Origin: Candidatus Nomurabacteria bacterium
GTDB taxonomy: Bacteria > Patescibacteriota > Minisyncoccia > Phycocordibacterales > UBA9973
Assembly: GCA_943350445.1 (NCBI GenBank)
Contig: CALRAE010000006.1
Span: 1 to 57,055, forward strand
Direction of reading: 5' to 3'
DNA length: 57,055 bases
This document shows, piece by piece, positions 42,725 to 49,627 of the stretch. The notes under the pieces were generated by a model. The model was not told where the DNA came from, ran no database searches, and was given only the letters and a program-made list of their open reading frames with translations. Numbering within the stretch: position 1 is the first letter of the stretch; every line of letters starts with the position of its first letter. The position numbers and the translations under genes were made by a program.

Positions 42725-43237
42725 ATGCAGAAGACAGAAGTTGAAGTGGAAAACAGTATATTAAATGAAATATCAGGCGAAGGAAAGGGTAAAGTTTATG
42801 AACTTGGCTATCTTTTGGTGCCTTCAATCAAAGAGGAAGATGTTGTGGGTGTTTATGGAAATCTAAAAGAGCTTGTTTCTTCTTTTGGTGGAGAGGTTAT
42901 TTCTGACGAGATGCCAAAAATGACAAATCTAGCTTATTCTATGCTAAAGGTTGTTTCAAACGTTCGCAGTAAATTCAATACAGCATATTTTGGTTGGATA
43001 AAATTCACTATGGACTCACAAAAAGTAATAGAGTTAAAAAAGACTCTAGACTTAGATCCTAATGTTGTTAGATTTTTGATATTAAAGACTGTTAAAGAAA
43101 ACACTATCGCTGCAAAGAGATATGTCGGCAGAGATTCATACAAGAAGCCTTCAGCTAAAAAGACTGACGGTGAACATGCTTTACCTATAAATGAAGAGCA
43201 GATAGATAAAGAAATAGATGCTTTAGTTGTAGCTTAA
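42725..43237 (+). CDS. rpsF: Ribosomal protein bS6
   Basis: A 170-residue small-subunit protein. The core ferredoxin-like fold runs from KVYELGYLLVPSIKEEDV to VVRFLILKTVKEN, with YFGWIKFTMDSQKVIELKKTL between. It is longer than E. coli bS6 (~131), with an N-terminal acidic extension (KTEVEVENSILNEI) and a C-terminal tail (ALPINEEQIDKEIDALVVA). The 42725 ATG was chosen from the promoter spacing; ATG at 42716 overlaps the -10 box. It opens the classic rpsF-ssb-rpsR operon. Confidence 0.9.
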   Translation: MQKTEVEVENSILNEISGEGKGKVYELGYLLVPSIKEEDVVGVYGNLKELVSSFGGEVISDEMPKMTNLAYSMLKVVSNVRSKFNTAYFGWIKFTMDSQKVIELKKTLDLDPNVVRFLILKTVKENTIAAKRYVGRDSYKKPSAKKTDGEHALPINEEQIDKEIDALVVA

Positions 43238-43250
43238 ACTATATAAAATT

Positions 43251-43700
43251 ATGTTTTTAAACAAGGTAATATTAATAGGTAACCTAACTCGAGATCCTGA
43301 ACTCAAGAGTTTACCAACTGGAATGAAAGTTTGTTCATTTTCTATTGCCACAAATCGTGTTTGGAAAGACAAGAATGGCGCGCGACAGGAAGCTGCTGAT
43401 TATCACAATGTTGTAGTCTTCGGTAGACAAGCAGAGACAGTGGCACAGTATATGAAGAAAGGAAGCTCAATATTAGTCGAAGGCAGAATGCAGACGAGAA
43501 GTTGGGATGACAAGACAAGCGGGGAGAAGAAGTATCGCACTGAAGTTATCGCAGACAGAACTCAATTTGGTCCGAAGTCTGGAGGTTCTACTGGAGGAGG
43601 AGCACCGAGTGTTTCCAAGGAAGCAAGTGCAAAGAGTGGGGAAGTAGAAAGTATCGACTACCCAGAGGAAGACATTAATCCAGAAGACATACCTTTTTAA
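43251..43700 (+). CDS. ssb: Single-stranded DNA-binding protein
   Basis: A 149-residue OB-fold protein. It has NKVILIGNLTRDPELKSLPTG, FSIATNRVWKD, DYHNVVVFGRQAETVAQYMKKGSSILVEGRM (read in parts) and YRTEVIADRTQFG, then a Gly/Ser-rich linker and an acidic C-terminal tip EEDINPEDIPF that recruits partner proteins such as RecO. It sits between the genes for bS6 and bS18, the usual arrangement. Confidence 0.96.
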   Translation: MFLNKVILIGNLTRDPELKSLPTGMKVCSFSIATNRVWKDKNGARQEAADYHNVVVFGRQAETVAQYMKKGSSILVEGRMQTRSWDDKTSGEKKYRTEVIADRTQFGPKSGGSTGGGAPSVSKEASAKSGEVESIDYPEEDINPEDIPF

Positions 43701-43726
43701 TAAAGATTTAATAAATAATAAAAAAC

Positions 43727-43927
43727 ATGAGACAAGATTACTTTTCAGCTAATAATATAAAGTTCATCGACTACAAGGATATAGAGATCCTAAAGAAATT
43801 CATGAACCCAAACGGTAAGATCATGAGTCATAAGAAGACTGGTGTAACTTCAAAAAATCAACGCCAATTAACCTCTGCTATCAAGCACGCTCGATTCTTA
43901 GGCTTGCTTCCTTTCGTGGTTAAATAG
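43727..43927 (+). CDS. rpsR: Ribosomal protein bS18
   Basis: A 66-residue protein with IKFIDYKDIEILKKFMNPNGKIMSHKKTGVTSKNQRQLTSAIKHARFLGLLPF (read in parts), the conserved bS18 core. Its C-terminus is short, ending FVVK. It is the last gene of the rpsF operon and is directly followed by a long hairpin. Confidence 0.95.
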   Translation: MRQDYFSANNIKFIDYKDIEILKKFMNPNGKIMSHKKTGVTSKNQRQLTSAIKHARFLGLLPFVVK

Positions 43928-44044
43928 AAAAATCTCTAAGATATAACTTTTAGAGGGGTTTCGAGGCTGTCGAGCTGAGAACTTCAGGATTTTTTAAGCT
44001 TCAAAAAATCTGTACCGGAAAAAGTTGATATCTTGGAGATGTTT
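43928..44044. repeat. Long-armed hairpin between rpsR and efp
   Basis: Arms at 43928-43951 and 44019-44044 are near-perfect complements (about 20 of 24; AATCTCTAAGATAT-type sequence). The 67-nt interior has its own A/T-rich hairpin (GATTTTTT / AAAAAATC) and the sequence CTGTCGAGCTGAG. That sequence, in reverse complement, resembles the interior of the hairpin at 50453-50567. It lies between two convergent genes, so a bidirectional terminator role is possible. Confidence 0.7.
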
Positions 44045-44057
44045 AAACTCTTTCTTG

Positions 44058-44079
44058 CGCCGAATATAGCTATATTCGG
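44058..44079. terminator. Perfect 22-nt palindrome before the efp stop
   Basis: GCCGAATATAG and its complement CTATATTCGGC, 13 nt beyond the efp stop on the minus strand. It may terminate efp; no clear T-run follows. Confidence 0.45.
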
Positions 44080-44091
44080 CATCTTGCGTGT

Positions 44092-44673
44092 CTACACACG
44101 CTCGACATACTCTCCAGTTTCGGTATTTACAGAGATTACATCGCCTTCGGCAATAAACATCGGAGCATTTAATTCTGCACCATTTTCAAGCGTAATCACC
44201 TTGTTTCCACCTTTTGATGTGTCTCCACGGACTGCAGGAGGAGCTTCTTTGACCTTGAAGTTCATCTTTATAGGTAAAGAGAGTTTTATTATTTTTTCCT
44301 CATCGTCATCGTTGGTCCACACGAGGGCTGTGACATTACTATTTTGCTTTAAGAATTTTGCGGCATCTCCTACTAGGGCAACGTCTAATTTAAATCTTTT
44401 ACTTTTATCAGTTGGGTCACAGAACCAGTATTCACCTTTGTTTTCATACAAGAACATTATCTCTTTCTTCTCTATGTCCGCTTCATCAGCTGATTCTGAG
44501 ACGTGGAAAGTAGCAGCAATAGTCTTGCCAGCGATCAAGCTCTTCAACTTAACCTGATTTTGGGGCTTTCTTTGCTGAGTTCGGGCGACATGTGACTCGA
44601 TGACTTCACACGGCTCACCATCATATATGATGATTTTCTTCTCGCGAATTTCACTGTATTCAAGCTTTGACAT
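44092..44673 (-). CDS. efp: Elongation factor P
   Basis: A 193-residue three-domain factor that relieves ribosome stalling at polyproline. Domain I has IIIYDGEPCEVIESHVA and VKLKSLIAGKTI; the later domains have EYWFCDPTD, VTALVWTNDDDEEKIIKLSLP and the C-terminal NAPMFIAEGDVISVNTETGEYVERV (read in parts). The tip loop, residues 31-38, is RTQQRKPQ. The position of the modified Lys34 of E. coli is Gln34, followed by Arg35 and Lys36. It has its own minus-strand promoter and converges on rpsR. Confidence 0.95.
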   Translation of the reverse strand: MSKLEYSEIREKKIIIYDGEPCEVIESHVARTQQRKPQNQVKLKSLIAGKTIAATFHVSESADEADIEKKEIMFLYENKGEYWFCDPTDKSKRFKLDVALVGDAAKFLKQNSNVTALVWTNDDDEEKIIKLSLPIKMNFKVKEAPPAVRGDTSKGGNKVITLENGAELNAPMFIAEGDVISVNTETGEYVERV

Positions 44674-44679
44674 ATGGCT

Positions 44680-44688
44680 ATATTAGCA
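44680..44688 (-). promoter_or_regulatory. Extended -10 promoter, leaderless type, for efp
   Basis: On the minus strand TGC-TAATAT ends 6 nt before the ATG at 44673. Confidence 0.55.
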
Positions 44689-44821
44689 GAAAATGCATTA
44701 AATACAACCCCCTAGCCTAACTTTCGACCTCTCTCGAGAATACTGGAGAGGGTGGGGTAACGTTATAAAATAACCTTATAAATTAAAGATTTAAGATTTA
44801 AAGAAGTGAAATCAGCACGGA

Positions 44822-45586
44822 TTAATTTGTAGAACTACCTCGCTTTTTCATTCTCAATATAAACGAACTTATAGTGTCAGCCTTTATTACATTTCTTCCT
44901 TCGTAAAACTTTTCATTCACATCCTTCGCTATTTTTGTCGCGTCCACTTGTTTCTTCATAGTTAGATACTCTGGGTTATTTAAATCTAAGCTTCGGACAA
45001 AAGTTGTAACTTCTGTGGATAATGGAACAAACCCTTTGCTAATAACGCCTAGTTTGCTGACCTCTGACCTTTCTATGTCGGTTTGAGCGTGAATACCTTT
45101 TCCTGTTTGAAGCAAAATCATTCCTGTTCTTCCACTTATCCTTCTCTTTTCTTCTGGTGTTATTGCAAACATTCCGCGACCTTCGTCTCTCAGAAGTTTA
45201 CCCACTTTTTTACCCCAGTCTTTTTTATGTTCATGTCCAATAGCTTGTGCTACGTTTGGATTTTTTATTAAACCCGGATAAGAAGTAGTAAAATTCCCAG
45301 AATATCCTATTAAAGCATTTGACACAGCACTTTTGGCTGTTTCTGGATTAGCTATATCATACTTTTTTTGGATATTATATTTTTCTATTAATTTAGATCT
45401 AGATAGCCCATTTACATAATCTGTTATAATTTCTGGAAATTCTTACTGAATTTTTCTCCCAACCTCAGCACAGAATTTTATTGCAAATACTTGCCTTTGC
45501 GATAATTTACTTTCATTGGCAGTTTTTTTGACTTCAGAAGTACCAAGGGAGGGCTTATTGAATTGTGGTGCTTGTTCGGGATTCAT
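44822..45586 (-). pseudogene. Unknown gene interrupted by one in-frame TAA
   Basis: The ATG at 45586 opens a frame of 47 codons (MNPEQAPQFNKPSLGTSEV ... EVGRKIQ), then TAA at 45443-45445. The same frame continues without shift for about 206 codons (EFPEIITDYVNGLSRSKLIEKY ... ILRMKKRGSSTN). The reading on both sides is continuous in style: QRQVFAIKFCAEVGRKIQ-stop-EFPEIITDYVNG. Without the stop it would encode ~254 residues. A basic GRTGMILLQTGKGIHAQT stretch suggests nucleic-acid contact. I do not recognise a named family. A GTG inside the second part (45325) could restart a 167-residue product. It follows recA by 32 nt on the same strand. Confidence 0.65.
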
Positions 45587-45618
45587 TTTTAAGTATTGAA
45601 ATATCAAAAATTAGGTGA

Positions 45619-46704
45619 TTACACCTCTTCGGCAAATTTCTTTAGGATTTCTTTAAGTATCTGGTCAGCTATTTTCTTGTTTTCTTTGTCTTTCAAGAAT
45701 GTGCGAGTAGAGTCATAGCCGACACCTAGTTTTAGTTTTTCTACTTTGTCTGATTCTGCGGAATCATGCCGGGCATCTTCCTTTAAAGCCCGGCTAGGTG
45801 TGTGGAAGTATGAATTTCCAGTTTTTTCGATGATTTTGAATTTCTCTCCGAGCGCCATGATTTCCCCTTCCCTTGAGATGCCTTCATTGTAGATGATGTC
45901 GAACTCTGTTTGCTTAAACGGAGCAGCGACTTTGTTTTTCACTATTTTTACGCGAGTACGTGAGCCAACGATTTCTTCTCCTTTCTTTATCTGAGCAATC
46001 TTGCGAATGTCGAGACGGACAGAAGTGTAGAACTTGAGTGCCTTGCCTCCTGGGGTAGTCTCAGGGTTGCCGAACATTACACCTATTTGCATACGAATCT
46101 GGTTGATGAAGATGACGACTGTCTTTGACCTAGCGACGATGGCTGTGAGCTTGCGGAGGGCTTGGGACATGAGGCGAGCTTGCTTACCGACATGGTATGC
46201 ACCCATATCGCCCTCTATTTCATCTTTAGGTGTGAGTGCTGCTACAGAGTCGATGACGATGACGTCTATCTTGCCTGTGCGTACTAGAGACTCCACTATT
46301 TCTAGTGCTTGCTCACCGTTGTCTGGTTGAGAGATTAAAAGATTATTTATATTTACTCCGAGCTTCTTGGTATATTCCGGATCCATCGCGTGCTCAGCGT
46401 CTATGTACGCACAGACACCGCCAAGTCTTTGTGCTTCAGCCACTATGTGGAGGGAGAGGGTAGTCTTGCCGGAAGATTCAGGCCCAAATATTTCAATTAT
46501 TCTCCCACGTGGAATGCCGCCTACACCGAGAGCCATGTCGAGGCCGATAGATCCAGTAGGGATGACATTTACATCTACCCTTGGTGAATCACCAAATTTC
46601 ATAATCGAACCTTCACCGAATTTTGTCTGGATTGATTTCAGTGTGTCTTCTAGCACAGCCATACCCACAGTCTTGTCTTCCTTTTTTTCTTTTTTCTTTA
46701 ACAT
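45619..46704 (-). CDS. recA: Recombinase RecA
   Basis: A 361-residue strand-exchange ATPase. Walker A is GPESSGKTT (residues 74-82), Walker [11 protein letters not shown], and DNA-binding loops L1 and L2 lie around [23 protein letters not shown] and [26 protein letters not shown] (read in parts). In the C-terminal domain, residues about 303-320 ([17 protein letters not shown]) replace a normally short connection. They are encoded by the palindromic element also found in recJ. Family A hairpin copy 3 lies 11 nt upstream of the start. No clear extended -10 box was found for this gene. Confidence 0.96.
   Translation of the reverse strand: MLKKKEKKEDKTVGMAVLEDTLKSIQTKFGEGSIMKFGDSPRVDVNVIPTGSIGLDMALGVGGIPRGRIIEIFGPESSGKTTLSLHIVAEAQRLGGVCAYIDAEHAMDPEYTKKLGVNINNLLISQPDNGEQALEIVESLVRTGKIDVIVIDSVAALTPKDEIEGDMGAYHVGKQARLMSQALRKLTAIVARSKTVVIFINQIRMQIGVMFGNPETTPGGKALKFYTSVRLDIRKIAQIKKGEEIVGSRTRVKIVKNKVAAPFKQTEFDIIYNEGISREGEIMALGEKFKIIEKTGNSYFHTPSRALKEDARHDSAESDKVEKLKLGVGYDSTRTFLKDKENKKIADQILKEILKKFAEEV
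45751..45796 (-). repeat. Protein-coding palindromic element inside recA
   Basis: Two adjacent stems: GCCGGGC (45768-45774) with GCCCGGC (45788-45794), and GATTC (45752-45756 region) with GAATC. The 20 bp at 45751-45770 are the exact reverse complement of 11366-11385 in recJ. It encodes DARHDSAES. Confidence 0.8.
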
Positions 46705-46714
46705 AAAATTATTT

Positions 46715-46800
46715 ATTAGAAGGAAATTCTTTTATAAAGGTCCTCGGTTCTCCGGGTCCCTCTCCCGGCCAGACCATTTCTAAAAGCATTTCCTTCTAAT
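46715..46800 (+). repeat. Family A hairpin element, copy 3 (core at 46738-46778)
   Basis: The 41-bp core differs from copy 2 at one position and from copy 1 at three. Arms at 46715-46734 and 46781-46800 are complements at 19 of 20 positions (ATTAGAAGGAAAT...). They bear no relation to the arms at the other two copies. It lies between the end of the small membrane protein gene and the start of recA, both on the minus strand. Confidence 0.88.
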
Positions 46801-47145
46801 CTAGTAAATTAACTTATAATTTTTTTCATCTACATAACCAAACTTATCTTGTGCTCTTATTGTTATTATATTATATCCAGAAAGCAGTGCAATCGTCTCA
46901 TTGAAGTTGCCATCCTCATCTATTGATATTTCTCGGCCATTTAGGGTTAAATTCATCGCATTTTTCGCATTTCCAGTTATTTTCTGGATACTATCTGATA
47001 CTTTTGTTCCATCTACAATGTTTACATTTATTATTTTTACCCCAACAATCAAATTTTGAGAACCAAAAATCGCATAAGCAATTATAAGGATAAAGAAAAT
47101 AAAAATTGAACCTATCTGCACTATCTTTTTAGCGTCTGCTCTCAT
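46801..47145 (-). CDS. Single-span membrane protein with an Ig-like extracellular domain
   Basis: A 114-residue protein with one membrane helix at about 11-30 (GSIFIFFILIIAYAIFG) and a C-terminal ~75-residue beta domain: LTLNGREISIDEDGNFNETIALLSGYNIITIRAQDKFG, a pattern of cadherin-like or glucodextranase-B-like Ig modules. Its ATG overlaps the ftsK stop (ATGA-type overlap), so it is cotranslated with ftsK. A role in envelope or division is suggested by this pairing only. Confidence 0.65.
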   Translation of the reverse strand: MRADAKKIVQIGSIFIFFILIIAYAIFGSQNLIVGVKIINVNIVDGTKVSDSIQKITGNAKNAMNLTLNGREISIDEDGNFNETIALLSGYNIITIRAQDKFGYVDEKNYKLIY

Positions 47146-49382
47146 ATTACATTCTCTCCTCCTTCTGTGCGTTCGATTTTCTCAAGGACTTCTCTTGGCT
47201 TTGCGCCATCTCCTGGACCTATCACCCCTCGTTCCTCGAGTTTGTCCATCAAGCGTGCAGCTCGAGCATAACCAAGCTTCAGCTTTCTTTGTAGATAAGA
47301 CGTAGATGCACGTCCTGCTTCGATGACACAAGCACGGGCTTCTTCATACATCTCATCATCGTCTTCTACATCCTCCTCACTATCTAGAGTGCTTTCGAAT
47401 ATGCTTTTATCGGCGGAGATTGATTGAGCGGAGAGGGCAATTTCTTCCGAAACTTCATCTTTGTACGCATCTGCTAGGTATTTCACGACCTTCTTTACCT
47501 CTTCTTCTGATATGAATGCATTTTGTAGACGTTCTGGTTGAGCTTCACCTGAAGAATAGAGCATGTCTCCAGCACCCAAGAGCTTCTCAGCTCCACCTGC
47601 ATCGAGGATAGTGCGTGAGTCGATCTGGGAAGAGACTTTTAGGGCAAGACGAGCAGGTACATTGGCCTTGATTAAACCAGTGATGACGTTTACTTCAGGA
47701 CGTTGGGTTGAAAGTATCAAGTGTATACCCACAGCACGAGACATCTGAGCTAGACGTACGATAGCGGACTCGAGCTCTCTTGGATATGAACTCATGATGT
47801 CTGCTAACTCGTCTATGATGATGACAATATATGGCAGGCGATCAGCATTTACCTCTACCACACCTTCTTCATTTGTTTTTGGTTTACTTTTAACTTTACC
47901 AAAGATGTTGTTGTGGTAAGACTCTATGTCTCTTACAGATTCTGATTCAAGTATGTCGTAGCGTCGGTCCATTTCCTTTGCTGCCCATTTTAGGGCTAGG
48001 ATCGTTTTCTTTGCTTCTGTGATGACGGGGGTTAATAGGTGGGGGATGTTGTTGTAGAGGGTGAGTTCGACGCGTTTTGGGTCTATCAAGATGAATTTGA
48101 GGTCATCTGGGCCATTTCTATACAATAGAGAGGTGATAATGGAGTGGATGGTGACTGATTTTCCAGAACCAGTGGTGCCGGCGACCAAGGCATGAGGCAT
48201 TTTTGCAAGGTTGCCAAATACTGGCTTACCTCCAATACTACGACCGAGCGCAATAGTCAAAGGTTTCGGAGAATTTTGGAACTTTTCATCTCGAAGTAGG
48301 GTAGCAAGGCCCACCAAGGATTTTGATTTATTTGGGATCTCGACACCGACTAAAGATTTACCGGGGATTGGGGCTTCTATGCGGATAGGATGTGCAGCGA
48401 GGGCAAGGGCGAGGTCATTTTGTAGTCCTAATATTCTCGAAAGTTTCACACCTTCTGCTGGTTTTAATGCATATCTTGTTACCGTCGGTCCGACTGTTAT
48501 TTCATCCATTTCAACTTCAATGCCGAAGTTCAAGAGTGTCCTCTTGATAATATTTGCGTTTGCTTTGATGTCTCCAGTGTTTGGTTTGCCTTTATCTTCT
48601 TCCAGAAGGGTGAGTGGGGGAGGTACATAAGTCGAGATGAGTCCACCAGTCCTCTTCTTTATTGGCATCTCTTCTTCCGCTTCTTTCTCCGCATTTTTAT
48701 TTATACCGAGAGCTTTCTTTATTTTCTTACTAACACCTTCTTCTTTTGAAGGGGAGAGAGGGGTTTCTTCTTCAACATCTTCTGCCACTTCCTCCTCATT
48801 TTCTTCTGTATGTCCTTCTATTTCTTCTGTTACTTTTTTTCTAGTTATGAAATTCCAGAACCTTCGCAAGAGGGTAGCTATTTCTAGTTCTTCATTAGAT
48901 ATGACAAGGATTGAAATTATTAAAATTGCGCCGAGGAAAACAATACTTGCGTAAACATCAAACATTGAAACTAGTGGTGTAGAAAAAATTCTTCCCAATA
49001 ATCCTCCTGAATGGTTTAGAACTCCACTTATATCTTTACCTGAGGCGATGTCTATCAAGCCCAAGCCAGAGATCAAGAACATCGCACTACTAATAAAACT
49101 TCTCCAACCTATATCAGGAGTTCGTGACTTAACAAAAGAATATCCCAAAAGAATTAGTATTAAAGGTAGAAGTATATACCCCACACCGAGTAGGTAATAA
49201 AGTTTGTCGTAGATAAACTTACCTGCCACTCCAGTCATATTAAAATATGACATCAAAAAGAATATTGCCGCAACAAAAAAAACTACTGCCACTATTACAT
49301 TTTTAGTTTGAGTTTTGAGGCCCAGCTTACTATCTTGTAAAGACTCCCTGCCATCTTTCTTCCGGTTTCCATTTTTTGCCAT
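47142..49382 (-). CDS. ftsK: DNA translocase FtsK/SpoIIIE
   Basis: A 746-residue protein. Four N-terminal membrane helices (residues about 25-165) are followed by an acidic low-complexity linker (EGHTEENEEEVAEDVEEETP). The motor has the alpha domain starting GDIKANANIIKRTL and VEMDEITVGPTVTRY, Walker A VAGTTGSGKSV near residue 400, Walker B YIVIIIDELADI, LILSTQRPEVNVITG and GAGDMLYSSG. The gamma winged helix at the C-terminus (TSYLQRKLKLGYARAARLMDKL) would read DNA orientation signals. It pumps and sorts the chromosome at the division septum. Confidence 0.95.
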   Translation of the reverse strand: MAKNGNRKKDGRESLQDSKLGLKTQTKNVIVAVVFFVAAIFFLMSYFNMTGVAGKFIYDKLYYLLGVGYILLPLILILLGYSFVKSRTPDIGWRSFISSAMFLISGLGLIDIASGKDISGVLNHSGGLLGRIFSTPLVSMFDVYASIVFLGAILIISILVISNEELEIATLLRRFWNFITRKKVTEEIEGHTEENEEEVAEDVEEETPLSPSKEEGVSKKIKKALGINKNAEKEAEEEMPIKKRTGGLISTYVPPPLTLLEEDKGKPNTGDIKANANIIKRTLLNFGIEVEMDEITVGPTVTRYALKPAEGVKLSRILGLQNDLALALAAHPIRIEAPIPGKSLVGVEIPNKSKSLVGLATLLRDEKFQNSPKPLTIALGRSIGGKPVFGNLAKMPHALVAGTTGSGKSVTIHSIITSLLYRNGPDDLKFILIDPKRVELTLYNNIPHLLTPVITEAKKTILALKWAAKEMDRRYDILESESVRDIESYHNNIFGKVKSKPKTNEEGVVEVNADRLPYIVIIIDELADIMSSYPRELESAIVRLAQMSRAVGIHLILSTQRPEVNVITGLIKANVPARLALKVSSQIDSRTILDAGGAEKLLGAGDMLYSSGEAQPERLQNAFISEEEVKKVVKYLADAYKDEVSEEIALSAQSISADKSIFESTLDSEEDVEDDDEMYEEARACVIEAGRASTSYLQRKLKLGYARAARLMDKLEERGVIGPGDGAKPREVLEKIERTEGGENVI

Positions 49383-49388
49383 GAGAGT

Positions 49389-49397
49389 ATTTTAACA
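49389..49397 (-). promoter_or_regulatory. Extended -10 promoter, leaderless type, for ftsK
   Basis: On the minus strand TGT-TAAAAT ends 6 nt before the ATG at 49382. Confidence 0.6.
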
Positions 49398-49419
49398 TAT
49401 TTTTTTAAATAAAAAGTAA

Positions 49420-49596
49420 CAAGTAATTTTGATCATAAAATAACAAAGAATCAATTTTTAAAATGCAATCTGTCTAGCAAAGCTTTGGGAGCGTTCTGCT
49501 CGCCACTCAAGCAAATAATAATAGGATTACCTATTTTATTTTCTAAGCTTCTGCGCAAGGCATTTTAAAAAATATTCTTCGTTATTTTATTACTTG
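49420..49596. repeat. Long-armed hairpin between divergent ftsK and the regulator gene
   Basis: The right arm at 49560-49596 (37 nt) pairs with 49420-49426 plus 49436-49466, leaving a 9-nt bulge at 49427-49435. Roughly 33 of 37 positions are complementary, with blocks such as CAAGTAA, TAAAATAAC and TTTTAAAATGC. The 93-nt interior contains two AAGCTT sites. This accounts for most of the 245-nt gene-free stretch. It lies between two promoters, so it is not a terminator. Confidence 0.75.
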
Positions 49597-49606
49597 CTTT
49601 TCCACC

Positions 49607-49626
49607 TGTCCTATATATAATGGACA
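49607..49626 (+). promoter_or_regulatory. Promoter with overlapping inverted-repeat operator
   Basis: TATAAT at 49616-49621 ends 6 nt before the ATG at 49628. TGTCC (49607-49611) and GGACA (49622-49626) form an inverted repeat flanking the -10 box with a 10-nt centre, a natural repressor-site layout. The downstream gene encodes a putative DNA-binding protein, so autoregulation is possible. Confidence 0.45.
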
Positions 49627-49627
49627 T

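Noticed and set aside
44092-44673. EF-P as a deoxyhypusine-modified substrate of the DHS-like enzyme
   Set aside because: The loop has no eIF5A-like context, and the DHS-like gene sits with polyamine genes far from efp. No sequence evidence links the two.
44708-44757. A third family C palindromic element upstream of efp
   Set aside because: CCTCTC / GAGAGG and CCCC / GGGG can pair, but the ordered flank blocks of the family are not clearly present.
17452-45445. Reassignment of TAA to an amino acid, given two in-frame TAA codons
   Set aside because: TAA terminates most intact genes here, and the two internal cases are isolated. Nonsense mutation, strain variation or sequence error is simpler.
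10721-46800. Family A elements as rho-independent terminators
   Set aside because: Copies 1 and 2 lie between the 5' ends of divergent genes, and no T-run follows the arms. Copy 3 could receive read-through, but the conserved core is not a terminator feature.
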